Shown: one piece after another, positions 52,117 through 61,277 of the stretch
Numbering within the stretch: position 1 is the first letter of the stretch
Layout of the letters: each line of letters opens with the position of its first letter
Source of the DNA: Phormidium tenue FACHB-886
GTDB lineage: Bacteria; Cyanobacteriota; Cyanobacteriia; Elainellales; Elainellaceae
DNA length: 64,000 bases
NCBI RefSeq assembly: GCF_014764505.1
Contig: NZ_JACXWX010000011.1
Span: 62,001-126,000, forward strand
Direction: 5' to 3'
Position numbers and translations under genes: made by a program
The notes under the pieces: generated by a model
The model's database searches: none
Told to the model about the DNA's origin: nothing
Seen by the model: only the letters and a program-made list of their open reading frames with translations

Positions 52117-52590
52117 CTAAAGGAGTTTGGCACCGTGGGTTAATAGCTGCCAAGCCGCTGTATCAGAGAGGTGGAAGGGTAGCATTGCAGATGTGTAGCG
52201 TACATAAAGCCGCAGTCCATAGTAGCCAAAAAACGGAACAAGAGCGATTGCCATCCATTTGGGCTGCCACAGCCAGCGCGAATAGCTCAACTGCCGCCCG
52301 ATCGCCAGCTCTAGCATCACTTGAACCACCACTGCAAGGCAGAGGCAAAACAGCACTGGGCCAAACAGGTGATACATCACAGCTTGCTGCCAGTCACCCC
52401 GCACCAGCGCCATCCATGATCGGGTCATACCGCAGGTCGGAGCCGGAAAGCCTAACAGCCATTGAAAAAGGCATTTTGCAGGCGTTATTCTTAGTCCTAG
52501 ATTGTAGAGAAATGCACCTGCGATGGGGGCTGAACTAATACCCAACAGCACCCAACGAAGGCGGCAATCGAATCTAGCAGGAAGAAGCAT
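52117..52590 (-). CDS. DUF2752 membrane protein
   Basis: 157 residues from MLLPARFDCRLRWVLLGISS (52590); the extra 20 residues of the longer frame look non-coding. The DUF2752 motif is GFPAPTCGMTRSWMALVRGDW with a Cys in PTCG, then YHLFGPVLFCLCLAVVV. There are three to four membrane spans. Function unknown; in other bacteria such genes lie near TM2-domain proteins, as here. Confidence 0.88.
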   Translation of the reverse strand: MLLPARFDCRLRWVLLGISSAPIAGAFLYNLGLRITPAKCLFQWLLGFPAPTCGMTRSWMALVRGDWQQAVMYHLFGPVLFCLCLAVVVQVMLELAIGRQLSYSRWLWQPKWMAIALVPFFGYYGLRLYVRYTSAMLPFHLSDTAAWQLLTHGAKLL

Positions 52591-52722
52591 TGGAGGCGGC
52601 GTGACAATGTAAGGGTGAATAGCGTAAGCCTTATATTGTAAATATTGCAAGCCTTACAGTGTAAGGCTGGTGGCATACTGGCAGCCTGCAGGCAATCGCA
52701 GCAATCGCTTCAGTTTTTAACG

Positions 52723-52980
52723 TTAAAACCAGCCTTTCTTGCCGGCAACATAGGTGCTAACGAATTCCTCGTCGCTCTTCGTCAGGTAGATGATGCCTTC
52801 AATCAATCCGATAATTCCCATCACAGCACCGCCAAAGCCACAGGTCAACACGGTGATGAGCAGCGTCACAATTCCTTCGGTGGTATAGCCCAGAACAAAC
52901 TTGTGAATGCCAAGTCCTCCCAGCAAAATTCCGCAAATTCCGGCAGCAATCTTTTTCTCGGCTCCGGGCAACGTTGCCAT
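52723..52980 (-). CDS. TM2-domain protein
   Basis: 85 residues started at ATG 52980 (MATLPGAEKKIAAGICGILL), with Shine-Dalgarno GGAG about 9-12 bp upstream; the longer frame to 53067 is not supported. Two spans are joined by the TM2 motif GGLGIHKFVLGYTTEGIVTL, LLITVLTCGFGG and WGIIDLI-like MGIIGLIEGIIYL. The following DEEFVSTY is typical of cyanobacterial members. TM2 proteins are common but their function is not settled. It sits just upstream (on the minus strand) of the DUF2752 gene. Confidence 0.93.
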   Translation of the reverse strand: MATLPGAEKKIAAGICGILLGGLGIHKFVLGYTTEGIVTLLITVLTCGFGGAVMGIIGLIEGIIYLTKSDEEFVSTYVAGKKGWF

Positions 52981-53156
52981 GTCAACTCTCCTTGGATGTA
53001 TAAATCTGACTACACTAAACAGTGCTTCTGTTCCGCAGTTAATGTGCCCGGATTCTTTGAGGAGCAAACTAGAAGCTTTATGTTTTGTTTGTGTAAACTA
53101 TGACAGCGCCGCGCCGAATAAAGTCCTGCCAAACGGAGAAGGAATAACCGACAATG

Positions 53157-53184
53157 TATAGCAACCGCCACAGCGGTTAGGACA
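53157..53184. repeat. Short hairpin repeat TATAGCAACCGC
   Basis: AACCGC (53163-53168), loop CACA, GCGGTT (53173-53178), embedded in TATAGCAACCGCCACAGCGG. Short units of this kind occur widely in cyanobacterial spacers. A related start is at about 4834 (ATATAGCAGTCC). Confidence 0.5.
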
Positions 53185-53280
53185 AGGGTATTTTGGGCGT
53201 GAAGCGCATCTGCAGAGATGTCCGAAGTGCAATAGCGACAGTTATTACAGTTGCAGTGATCAATTGAAAGGCAAAACGAG

Positions 53281-54054
53281 ATGGATGTGATTCCGGCGAT
53301 CGATCTGCTTGAGGGTCGGTGTGTGCGGCTATATCAGGGCGATTATGCTCAGTCGCAGGTGTTTGACGAAAATCCAGTGGCGGTAGCGCGCCAGTGGGCA
53401 GAGCAAGGGGCAACCTGGCTGCATCTGGTCGATTTAGACGGAGCCAAGGCAGGGCAGCCCGTGAACCAGACGGCGATCGAGGCGATTGTGCGGGCGGTGG
53501 ATGTGCCAGTACAGGTTGGCGGTGGTTTACGCGATCGGCAATCGGTAGCAGCTCTGCTGGCGTTAGGCGTACGGCGAGTGATTTTAGGTACTGTGGCAGT
53601 GGAGCAGCCAGAGCTGGTTCGATCGCTTTGTCGGGAGTTTCCGGGTCAGATTGTCGTTGGGATTGATGCCCGCAACGGCAAAGTGGCAACGCGCGGCTGG
53701 CTAGAAACGTCTGAAGTAGAAGCGGTGGCGCTGGCAAAGCAGATGGCAGATCAGGGTGTAGCAGCAATCATCTACACTGACATCCACCGCGACGGGACAC
53801 TGCAAGGCCCTAACCGAGCCGCGCTACGGGAGCTAGCAGAAGCCGTTGCAATTCCAGTGATCGCCTCGGGGGGCATCAGCTCCATCACTGATTTGCTGAG
53901 TCTGCTAGCGCTGGAGCCACTCGGTGTGACAGGCGCGATTGTGGGGCGAGCGCTTTACACGGGTGCGGTTTCGTTAAAGGAGGCAAATCGGGCAGTGGGG
54001 CAGGGACGCTGGCAGGATGTGCCACCAGATCTGGGATCATCGGCGTTTGCCTAA
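53281..54054 (+). CDS. hisA: ProFAR isomerase (phosphoribosylformimino-5-aminoimidazole carboxamide ribotide isomerase)
   Basis: Catalyses the fourth step of histidine synthesis. 257 residues, TIM barrel. [20 protein letters not shown] and [16 protein letters not shown] give the first catalytic Asp region; [38 protein letters not shown] (second catalytic Asp) and VIASGGISS complete it. The family length is normal. An opposite-strand frame (53177-53767) is a shadow. The 3' side has a perfect 22-bp palindrome. Confidence 0.97.
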   Translation: MDVIPAIDLLEGRCVRLYQGDYAQSQVFDENPVAVARQWAEQGATWLHLVDLDGAKAGQPVNQTAIEAIVRAVDVPVQVGGGLRDRQSVAALLALGVRRVILGTVAVEQPELVRSLCREFPGQIVVGIDARNGKVATRGWLETSEVEAVALAKQMADQGVAAIIYTDIHRDGTLQGPNRAALRELAEAVAIPVIASGGISSITDLLSLLALEPLGVTGAIVGRALYTGAVSLKEANRAVGQGRWQDVPPDLGSSAFA

Positions 54055-54060
54055 GTAGGG

Positions 54061-54105
54061 CTTATAACAGCAGAGGCGCGAAATTCGCGCCTCTGCTGTT
54101 ATAAG
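54061..54105. terminator. Perfect 22-bp palindrome between hisA and the AOS gene
   Basis: The arms 54061-54082 and 54084-54105 are complementary with a single central base; the sequence begins CTTATAACAGCAGAGGCG. It sits 6 bp past the hisA stop and about 23 bp past the stop of the convergent AOS gene, so it can act as a bidirectional terminator. It lacks a T-tract on either side. Confidence 0.7.
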
Positions 54106-54128
54106 GAAATGAAGTTAAGCACTGCAAG

Positions 54129-55412
54129 TTAAGCGCTGATCGTCGGTTTATACAATGCTTCTCGTACAGCGGTCATTGCTGTGACGAGCCGATCGATTTC
54201 TTCCTTTGTATGCTGTGCGTTCGCGGTGATTCTGAGGCGCGGTTTGGCGATAAACCAAATAGGCGACACCCAGATGCCGTGGTCGTATATGAGCTGACGA
54301 GCGTAATTTTTGGGGTTGATATCTTCTGGCAGCAGCACCGGCACCACATTGGTTTCGCCGATCGCTTCAAAATCATGCTCCACAAGGCGCGAGCGTAAGT
54401 AGCGTGTATTTTCCTGCAGCCGTTGCACCATCTCAGGATAACGACGCACCTGACGCAGGCTCTCTAGGGCAGCTGCCGTCAATGGAGGCGCTAAGGAGCA
54501 GGTGCCGATTGAGGTGGGCGACACATTCAGCAGCGGCTTCAGCTCAGCGACATGGGTACTAATCGCCGCGCCGACCGACGCACCAAATTTAGAAAAGGTC
54601 GTCATGATCAGCGGAATCACGCCGCGCTCAATGGCATACTGTGGCGTAATGCCGAAATGTTCGTAGATGCCGCGACCCGTTGCGCCGATCGCTCCGCTGG
54701 CATGTGCTTCGTCCATGACCAAAACACTGCCTGGATAATCGGAAAGGATCTTAATCATTTCTGGCAGTGGAGCCATATCTCCATCCATTGAAAAGACGGC
54801 ATCCGAAACTACCATGATTCGATCGTCAGGGCGGGCATAGCGCTGCAGCTTCCGCGCTAAGTCTTCCATATCGCAGTGGCGGTAAGCACGCACACGCACA
54901 CGCGGACTGTGACCAAATAGCTTGCCAGAACGAGTGCCAGAGTTGGCAACCGCCGAAACAATACAACCGTGGTTCAGCACATCTGTCAGGATCAGCGTTT
55001 CGCGAGTGTGCTGGAAGCCTGGAACAGGAATCGCCAAGTGGCAGTAGGCATCCATCAGCGCCTGCATTGCCATCCAGGCATTTAGGAATAGCTGCGTATG
55101 AGGGAGATGTTTGAAGGCGGAGATTTCGTCTTCTAACTGACGGTGCAGGTCAATGCGACCGCTGAGTACTGAAGTGGAACTATTAGACGTACCGTAGTCG
55201 AGGATGGCATCGATCGCTGCCTGCTGCACGGCTTTGTTTTGCGTTAATCCCAGGACATCGTTGGTACAGAAAGTGAGAACAGTCCGATGGATGCCTGTTT
55301 CGGCTTCCTCAATCTCTACAAGGTTGCCATCTTTCTTGCCATGACAAATGTATTCGTCTGGATCTAGATCACTTTCGTACCAGCGCTGAACGTATTCTTT
55401 AACAACTTGCAC
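54129..55412 (-). CDS. Alpha-oxoamine synthase (PLP-dependent; BioF/Kbl/SPT/HemA superfamily)
   Basis: 427 residues, GTG start at 55412 supported by GAGGAG about 6 bp upstream. Type I fold PLP enzyme: the AOS pattern runs NDVLGLTQNKAVQQAAIDAI, YGTSNSSTSVLSGRIDLHRQ, VMDEAHASGAIGATGRGIYE (Asp binding PLP N1, then His) and TTFSKFGASVGA (PLP Lys about 275). These enzymes condense an amino acid with an acyl-CoA or acyl carrier and lose CO2. The N-terminal YVQRWYESDLDPDEYICHGK and the C-terminus do not match a named member I know (BioF, Kbl, SPT, CqsA), so the substrates are unknown. It is next to hisA (convergent) and the Rieske gene. Confidence 0.88.
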   Translation of the reverse strand: MQVVKEYVQRWYESDLDPDEYICHGKKDGNLVEIEEAETGIHRTVLTFCTNDVLGLTQNKAVQQAAIDAILDYGTSNSSTSVLSGRIDLHRQLEDEISAFKHLPHTQLFLNAWMAMQALMDAYCHLAIPVPGFQHTRETLILTDVLNHGCIVSAVANSGTRSGKLFGHSPRVRVRAYRHCDMEDLARKLQRYARPDDRIMVVSDAVFSMDGDMAPLPEMIKILSDYPGSVLVMDEAHASGAIGATGRGIYEHFGITPQYAIERGVIPLIMTTFSKFGASVGAAISTHVAELKPLLNVSPTSIGTCSLAPPLTAAALESLRQVRRYPEMVQRLQENTRYLRSRLVEHDFEAIGETNVVPVLLPEDINPKNYARQLIYDHGIWVSPIWFIAKPRLRITANAQHTKEEIDRLVTAMTAVREALYKPTISA

Positions 55413-55697
55413 AATAAACTCCTCTCACCTTCTGTTTAGGTCGCTTACTTTGCTCTAGCTCAACGGCAGATGCCTCGACGGCGTGGGGCACTAGATTACC
55501 CCGCCTGAGATTAATGCGCGATGAGAGAGATTGATACCTGCGATTGTGCCATTGAATCTGTTTGCCCTGCGACCTTTGGCATAAACCCAGCACGAGCAGA
55601 AATTGCATACCCCACTTTGCCATAAATGATGCATTTGAAATAATGGCGCTGGTACAGTTGCCTTACAGTCACACACTTTACAGCGATCTACAGGTCG

Positions 55698-56963
55698 CTA
55701 TATTGACTGCACAGCTTCCGATCCCTGTTCTAGCGAAGCTGCTGCAGGTTCTCCAGCCGTATCTGCCGCAGATTGAACTCTTTCAGGCGATCGCTGCCGC
55801 TCTGCCTGCAACGGTTGCCCGTTTGACAATTGCTCATTTGACGACTGCACACTTGATTGTTGCATAAACTGTTCGTATTGCCGGACAATTAGCCGTTGCA
55901 GCGCAATGATAGCTGGATTAATTTCTACATAGCGCCGCTGAGAATTTTTCAGGTATATCTGCTGTTCGCTTTCCATCATTTCAATGTCTTGATTCAAGAA
56001 GCGATGCAGCAGAAAACGGGGAATTGCCCAGCTTAGAAGCGGTCGCAGTGGGTTTAGCACCCATTTGGGCAACCGAACTCTAAAGAAGAACAGCGCAAAC
56101 GATCGGCTCTCGGCTTTGTCTACGGGAAGCCGCATGAGGTATAGCGCTGAAACCCCTTTGAGAGAGCTGGCATAGTGTGGATAACGATATTGGATAGTTA
56201 TAGGCAACGTCGTTACTTGGTCAGCCCGCTCGGTTAGCCCCAAGAACTTTGCCATCTGCCCTTTGTAGGACACCTGGTATTCAGCGCAGATCGAATCGTT
56301 GGTTTCTTTCAGGTCGATCAGCGTTGGGTCGAACCAGCCTTGCAGTTCCTCGTGCAGGAAGCCGTGAAATACATCCATTGCATTCTCATTGCAGATGGAG
56401 AAATGTGCCCGGAAATGAGCTGTGACTGGCACCATCAGCCAGTCTGAATCGCCAAATTCTGGCACTTCGAGAACAGGCTGCACGGTAGCGAGTGCGGCAT
56501 CCCCCGGAAACACCCAAACCAGCCCATATTTCTCTTGAATTGGGTAAGCTCGTGCCTGAGCGCAAGGCAGTTTTTGACCCTCTGGGAAATAGGGGATGCG
56601 GACGCATTCACCCGTTTTGCCGCTAAACTCCCAGCCGTGATAGGCGCAGGCAAGGTGCTTGCCATGGACTTTGCCCCGATGCAGCTCTACCCCCCGATGC
56701 GGACAGGCATCTTCAAGAGCATGTAGCTCACCTTCATCATCCCGGTAGACGGCAATTGACCGCTGCCAGACCACCACAGGTACAATTTCGCCAGCTTTGA
56801 AGCGATGTGCCCAGCCAACTGGGTACCAGTAGTTGGGATTAATCCCAACTTCCCGAATTTTGTTCTGGACAGTCTGACTTTTCAGCGCTGTTGCCAGTTC
56901 CTTAGCTGCTAGCTGCTTGGCTGTCAGGTTTTCTGCTGCCAATTCTTCTGCTGCCAGTTCCAT
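55698..56963 (-). CDS. Rieske-type aromatic-ring-hydroxylating oxygenase, alpha subunit-like
   Basis: 421 residues. The Rieske [2Fe-2S] site is C87-x-H89 (CPHRG) and C106-x-x-H109 (CAYHG). The mononuclear Fe site uses ENAMDVFHGFLH: D197, H200, H204. The core (about 35-360) is a full terminal oxygenase domain, like PobA/PaO-type proteins. N-terminal residues 1-30 are an Ala/Glu/Leu repeat (LAAEELAAENLTAKQLAAKE). The C-terminal ~60 residues are Gln/Ser/Glu-rich low complexity. The substrate is unknown. No reductase or ferredoxin gene is adjacent, though the window holds a [2Fe-2S] ferredoxin at 34.2 kb. It is divergent from the GH3 gene. Confidence 0.93.
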   Translation of the reverse strand: MELAAEELAAENLTAKQLAAKELATALKSQTVQNKIREVGINPNYWYPVGWAHRFKAGEIVPVVVWQRSIAVYRDDEGELHALEDACPHRGVELHRGKVHGKHLACAYHGWEFSGKTGECVRIPYFPEGQKLPCAQARAYPIQEKYGLVWVFPGDAALATVQPVLEVPEFGDSDWLMVPVTAHFRAHFSICNENAMDVFHGFLHEELQGWFDPTLIDLKETNDSICAEYQVSYKGQMAKFLGLTERADQVTTLPITIQYRYPHYASSLKGVSALYLMRLPVDKAESRSFALFFFRVRLPKWVLNPLRPLLSWAIPRFLLHRFLNQDIEMMESEQQIYLKNSQRRYVEINPAIIALQRLIVRQYEQFMQQSSVQSSNEQLSNGQPLQAERQRSPERVQSAADTAGEPAAASLEQGSEAVQSI

Positions 56964-57304
56964 AGTTCCACCCTAACCGTTGTCGATTCTGCTGCGGCTG
57001 TGCCTATAGGGGTGCCCTGGACAAACTTGCCGTGGACAATCTTGACCGTCTGGCATCAGATTTAGTTCCATAACGCGCAACTCGAACCGCAACTTTACTT
57101 ACTGTAAACAAATGCCGATGGGAGTCACTTTAGCAGGAAGGGTGGGGATCTGGATAGAGGAGGAAAACGAGGGCGGAGGGAGTAGCCGATCGGACAGGCT
57201 GCATTTCAGCCAGTTGGAACTGTATAGCTGACCTGTCACAGGAATGCAACCCGTCAGAAACACAGTTATGATACGGTCTTGTGGCTGTTTAAGATTTGGA
57301 CGTG
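56964..57304. other. Divergent spacer between the Rieske and GH3 genes
   Basis: A 341-bp gap without a gene. It probably has both promoters. A partial TGTCAC...GTGACA-like motif (CTGTCACAGGAATGCAAC at about 57233) resembles a half of the hairpin seen at 61499-61514 before the second MFS gene. Nothing else is evident. Confidence 0.45.
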
Positions 57305-59014
57305 ATGACAAATTTGGTGCTATCCGCATTGGGGGCGTTTGGAGTTTACGCAAAAAATTGGTTTATCTGTCAAACGAAAGCGCCGATCGCCGCACAGGAA
57401 AAGTTTTTAAAAGAACTTTTGCAAGTCCAGCAGAATACAGACTTAGGATACAAGTTTGGGCTAAGTGAAATTAAAACAATTGACCAGTTTCAAGAGCGTG
57501 TGCCGATCTGGTCTTACAGCAACTACGAACCCTACATGCAGCGGATTGCCAGCGGCGAACCGAACGTCTTAACGGCTGATCCGGTTATTTACATTAACTT
57601 GACCAGCGGCACAACCGGGACGCAAAAAATGATCCCGGTGACCCGCCGATTTAATCGCTCGCTAGGCAAAGCCAACGTCATTAGCTTGGGGTTTTTGGTG
57701 GAAGCGATCCAGCGTGAATCAACCCTGCGCTCGCAGCCGCTAGAGTTAGGCAAACAAGTTGCCGCAAACACCGTGCGCCTACAGGGATACACACTGGGAG
57801 GCATTCCCTATGGACCTGTGACGGTGGGCAGCTACCGGATGAATCGCTTTTTTTGCGAACAGGCTTTTGCACAGCCCTTTACGGCTATGGAGATTGCCGA
57901 CAGCCTCAGCCGCCACTATACCTGTCTGCTGTTTGCCCTTGCCAACCCTCAGGTTAGAGGAATAACTGCCAATTTCCCAATGCTGATGCTGCAAATCTGT
58001 GCTTATTTGGAGCAACATGCCGAGGAGTTGATTTGGGATATTGCACATGGCACGATCGCGCCGTGGCTCAACATAGAACCAGAGGTCCGAGCGACACTAG
58101 AAAAGCAGTGGATCGCCCAGCCACAGCGAGCAGCAGAGCTGCGATCGGTCCTGCGATCGACCGGCAGGCTCACGCCTAAAACCGCTTGGTCAAAGCTGTC
58201 AGCTGTAGGAACTGCCAGAGGGGGCACGTCGGACTTTTACTTCGAGCGCTTTCCCGACTACTTTGGCGATACTCCGCAGTTTGGCGGCGTTTATGGGACT
58301 GCTGAAGGCACATTCGGCATTTATCACGACTTCAACCAAGACGGCAGCATTTTGGCGTTAGGAAGTGGCTTCTATGAATTCATTCCGATTGACCAGTGGG
58401 AAATACCGCAGCCCAAGACCTTGCTGCCCACCGAAGTGAAGGTAGGAGAGTGCTATCGGATTTTGGTAACGAGCTATGGGGGTTGCTACCGCTATGACAT
58501 TGGCGATGTGGTTGAAGTCGTAGGCTTCTATGAGCAGACTCCGCTGATTGTCTTTCGGCATCGGTACGGCGGCTTGCTTTCCTCAACCACCGAGAAAACA
58601 ACCGAATTTCATGCCGCCCAAGCGATGAGTGCCCTTCAGCAGGAGTTTGGCTTGCAGCTAGAAGATTTCTGCATCACGCTTTGCGAGTGCGAATTTCCCT
58701 CACCGTACCTAGTCAATATCGAATTGTCTGCCGGACAAACGATCGACAATCCTGCCCAATTTTTGCAGCGATTTGACCATTGGCTAGGCGAATTTAACCG
58801 GCCTTATCGGACGGTGCGATCGGCGCAAGTGCCGCCACCCCGCCTGCGGATTTTAGCAGCAGGCAGCTTTGCGATTGTGCGCCAGCGGCAGCTGCAGCGC
58901 GGCACTTCGCCTTCACAGCTCAAGATTCTTCATATCAGCGAAGATCGACAATTTTTGGCGGGGTTGGTGGTGCTAGAGGAAGTCCGGATGCCTGCCGATT
59001 TGAGCAGGGTGTAA
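57305..59014 (+). CDS. GH3-family acyl-adenylate amido synthetase
   Basis: 569 residues, started at ATG 57305 (MTNLVLSALGAFGVYAKNWF); a TTG three codons upstream is possible. The GH3 signature is clear: YINLTSGTTGTQKMIPVTRR (ATP/acyl-adenylate loop), FGGVYGTAEGTFGIYH, PTEVKVGECYRILVTSYGG, YRYDIGDVVEVVGFYEQTPL and FRHRYGGLLSSTTEKTTEF. GH3 enzymes (for example JAR1 and GH3.5 in plants) adenylate a carboxylic acid and join it to an amino acid; bacterial members are poorly studied. The substrates here are unknown. It converges on an MFS gene, leaving only 7 bp. Confidence 0.95.
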   Translation: MTNLVLSALGAFGVYAKNWFICQTKAPIAAQEKFLKELLQVQQNTDLGYKFGLSEIKTIDQFQERVPIWSYSNYEPYMQRIASGEPNVLTADPVIYINLTSGTTGTQKMIPVTRRFNRSLGKANVISLGFLVEAIQRESTLRSQPLELGKQVAANTVRLQGYTLGGIPYGPVTVGSYRMNRFFCEQAFAQPFTAMEIADSLSRHYTCLLFALANPQVRGITANFPMLMLQICAYLEQHAEELIWDIAHGTIAPWLNIEPEVRATLEKQWIAQPQRAAELRSVLRSTGRLTPKTAWSKLSAVGTARGGTSDFYFERFPDYFGDTPQFGGVYGTAEGTFGIYHDFNQDGSILALGSGFYEFIPIDQWEIPQPKTLLPTEVKVGECYRILVTSYGGCYRYDIGDVVEVVGFYEQTPLIVFRHRYGGLLSSTTEKTTEFHAAQAMSALQQEFGLQLEDFCITLCECEFPSPYLVNIELSAGQTIDNPAQFLQRFDHWLGEFNRPYRTVRSAQVPPPRLRILAAGSFAIVRQRQLQRGTSPSQLKILHISEDRQFLAGLVVLEEVRMPADLSRV

Positions 59015-59021
59015 TGGAACG

Positions 59022-60221
59022 CTAGTGAGAGCGCACTTCATCCTTGCCTCGTATCCACCCAAGTCCAATTGCAGCAGCAACGCTAGCGGCTGCGTAGAAA
59101 ACGATCGTCACTTCACTGCCACTGCCCACGCTACTCTGATACAGCAACCAGCCGAATAGGAACGGCGAGAGAAACTGTCCTAAAAAATTCATGCCAGTCG
59201 CACTAGCGAGGATACTGGCTTGCAGATCGGCGGGGGCTAAGTTGGCGAGGGCAGCATAGTGGTTAGGCATGGCAATTCCTAAGCCAACCCCAAAGAGCAT
59301 GGCGATCGGAAAAAACCAGGAGAGGTGCTGAAGCTGAGGGATAGCAGCAGCAGCGAGCGCTACACAGCCCAAACCGATCGCAATTGCCCCCACCGTTCCA
59401 AATCGCCTGGATAAACGATTTGCCACCACCGCAGACGAGATAGCCGCGCCGATCGCCTGTGATGCCAGCACCAGTCCATTAGTAAGCGTCGTAGTCTGCA
59501 AAGTGGCTTTGAGGTGCAGCGGTAGGTAAATAATGGCTGCATAAGCCGTAGCGGCAGTCAGACTGATGGAAAGGAGCAGCCGCAAAACGTGGGGATGACA
59601 AAGATGAGACCAGAGGGGCGGCATGGAGCGATCGGCAGCCACACTGCCCGTCTCCTTGAGCGTAAGTGCCACCATCAGGGCAATCGGCAGCCCCATACCA
59701 TAGAGATAGAACGCAACCTGCCAGCTATTTGACCCCAACAGCCCTGCTAGCAGCGGGTAGGCAATGTTAGCCAGCGTTAGAGTAGAGGTGGCATAGGCAA
59801 TTGCCTGCGATCGCAGCTGCTTGTCAGGATACATCTGGGCCAAAATCCCCAAGCTAGCTGCCGCCACCCCACCTGTTGCGGCTCCCAGTAGCCCTCGTGT
59901 GGCAAGCAGGGGCAAAAAGCTGGTTGTCCAGGTTCCAGCCACCCCAAACAGCGCAAACAAACAAAGCGACGCAACCAAGATAGGGACGCGCCCAACTCGA
60001 TCTGCCAAAATCCCCAGTAAAGGACTACAGAGCGCTACTGTCAGATAGTGAGCACTGACCAGATACCCTGCTAGCGCCTTATCCAACTGCAACTGCTGCA
60101 CAATTTCTGGCAGCACAGGTGCAATTACCGCTCCTGGCATCACCGCCAATGAACCCGCTGCCAGCACCACCAAGAGCCGACGATCGCGCTGGAACCGTTC
60201 AGTCAAAAAAGCATTTGTCAT
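59022..60221 (-). CDS. MFS transporter (drug:H+ antiporter-like), paralogue 1
   Basis: 399 residues, 12 membrane spans. The major facilitator motif GILADRVGRVPI is in the loop after span 2, and LLATRGLLGAATGGVAAASL is the span 4/5 motif. It is clearly paralogous to the MFS gene at 61.6 kb: both share LAAG-L-MxG-V-PVLPE near the start and PLLGILADRVGR. The N-terminal LAAGSLAVMPGAVIAPVLPE fits DHA-type exporters. It is 69 bp from the cupin gene upstream on the same strand, a likely two-gene unit. Confidence 0.93.
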   Translation of the reverse strand: MTNAFLTERFQRDRRLLVVLAAGSLAVMPGAVIAPVLPEIVQQLQLDKALAGYLVSAHYLTVALCSPLLGILADRVGRVPILVASLCLFALFGVAGTWTTSFLPLLATRGLLGAATGGVAAASLGILAQMYPDKQLRSQAIAYATSTLTLANIAYPLLAGLLGSNSWQVAFYLYGMGLPIALMVALTLKETGSVAADRSMPPLWSHLCHPHVLRLLLSISLTAATAYAAIIYLPLHLKATLQTTTLTNGLVLASQAIGAAISSAVVANRLSRRFGTVGAIAIGLGCVALAAAAIPQLQHLSWFFPIAMLFGVGLGIAMPNHYAALANLAPADLQASILASATGMNFLGQFLSPFLFGWLLYQSSVGSGSEVTIVFYAAASVAAAIGLGWIRGKDEVRSH

Positions 60222-60290
60222 TCCATCAGGTTGAAGAGAACGGGTTTTTTGCGATCTGGCTCAAAGTTTACTGTTTCTCGCTGAAAAATT

Positions 60291-61277
60291 TTAGAACATC
60301 TGCAGAATTTCTTTAATTTGCTGTTGGCGATCGCCGCTGAAGCTGGCTTGGATTAAGCTGAGACCCGTGACGGGCAACGCACAGACACTGCCCAGAAAAG
60401 CCCGCCAGCGTGCCCACGATCGCCAGCCCCGAGCCACCGGAACGCACCAGAAGCGATTAATCGAGCAGACCATTTCATCTGCTACCGCATCCCTAAGCGC
60501 CGTCACTTCATGCCACCAGCCTGCCGGAATATACAGCGCTTCTCCACATTTAAGAACAAAGTCATAGCGATGGCGCATTGCCTCCCGCAGCCGAGGAAAC
60601 GCCTGAAAATCGGGGCGATCGGGATAGACCTGACTAAACCACGCGCGCAGCCGCATGCCATGCCAAAGCTGCACATAAACCGGATAAGGGTAGAGGTTGC
60701 GCGTCTGGCTGGGCGGAAATAGAACAACCCGCTTCTCGCCGTGCAGCTGAATCAAAGTGCCATCGGTCGGATCATAGTGCAAACATTCTAGATGTCCACT
60801 GGGTCCCACCCAGAGATTCACGCGGCTAGCTGGCCGGGTGAAGCCAATCTGGGCAAGCCGTTGAACAATCGATTGGTAAGCTTCTGTTTCGGTTAGCGGC
60901 GTGTCTTGAATGGCACACTTTGCTAGATAAATGTCTTGCTCATGTGCCTCGTGGCTCCGAAGCAGTTGGGCATAGTCTGAGAACGAACGTGATTCTGGTG
61001 GAACACCACTGCCGATCGTTGTCCAGGTTCGTTTGTCCTGCTGGTATCTTTCTTTGCCGTAGCGCCGCAGCAAGAAGGGGCGATCGCCTAGCTGATTGCA
61101 CAAATACTCCAGGGACCAATCCCAAGCCGGATCTAGCAAACCCGTTAAAATCACTGGAACTCCCGGCTGCTGGTAGCGTCGAATGAATTCATCGCTCGTC
61201 AGCTCAGAGATATCAACTTTAGGCAGCGTTAAGAAAGGCTGTCCCAGACTGGCTAGAGCTTCGGCAGGTATTTGCAT
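60291..61277 (-). CDS. Cupin-8/JmjC-type oxygenase
   Basis: 328 residues. Fe(II)/2-oxoglutarate JmjC-like fold with metal ligands H167-x-D169 (LHYDPTDG) and H256 (WWHEV), and the typical PGVPVILTGLLDPAWDWSLE near the start. LIQLHGEKRVVLFPPSQTRN and YVQLWHGMR are part of the core barrel. Family members hydroxylate amino acid side chains or tRNA (TYW5-like) or small molecules; the target is unknown. The C-terminal ~50 residues include a hydrophobic stretch (FLGSVCALPVTGLSLIQ). It is 69 bp upstream of paralogue 1 MFS. Confidence 0.9.
   Translation of the reverse strand: MQIPAEALASLGQPFLTLPKVDISELTSDEFIRRYQQPGVPVILTGLLDPAWDWSLEYLCNQLGDRPFLLRRYGKERYQQDKRTWTTIGSGVPPESRSFSDYAQLLRSHEAHEQDIYLAKCAIQDTPLTETEAYQSIVQRLAQIGFTRPASRVNLWVGPSGHLECLHYDPTDGTLIQLHGEKRVVLFPPSQTRNLYPYPVYVQLWHGMRLRAWFSQVYPDRPDFQAFPRLREAMRHRYDFVLKCGEALYIPAGWWHEVTALRDAVADEMVCSINRFWCVPVARGWRSWARWRAFLGSVCALPVTGLSLIQASFSGDRQQQIKEILQMF

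Noticed and set aside
53177-53767. A 196-codon frame on the minus strand across hisA
   Set aside because: Shadow of hisA; no family motif; hisA itself is certain.
55562-55867. A 101-codon plus-strand frame opposite the end of the Rieske gene
   Set aside because: Its Ala/Leu-rich ending mirrors the low-complexity tail of the Rieske gene on the other strand.
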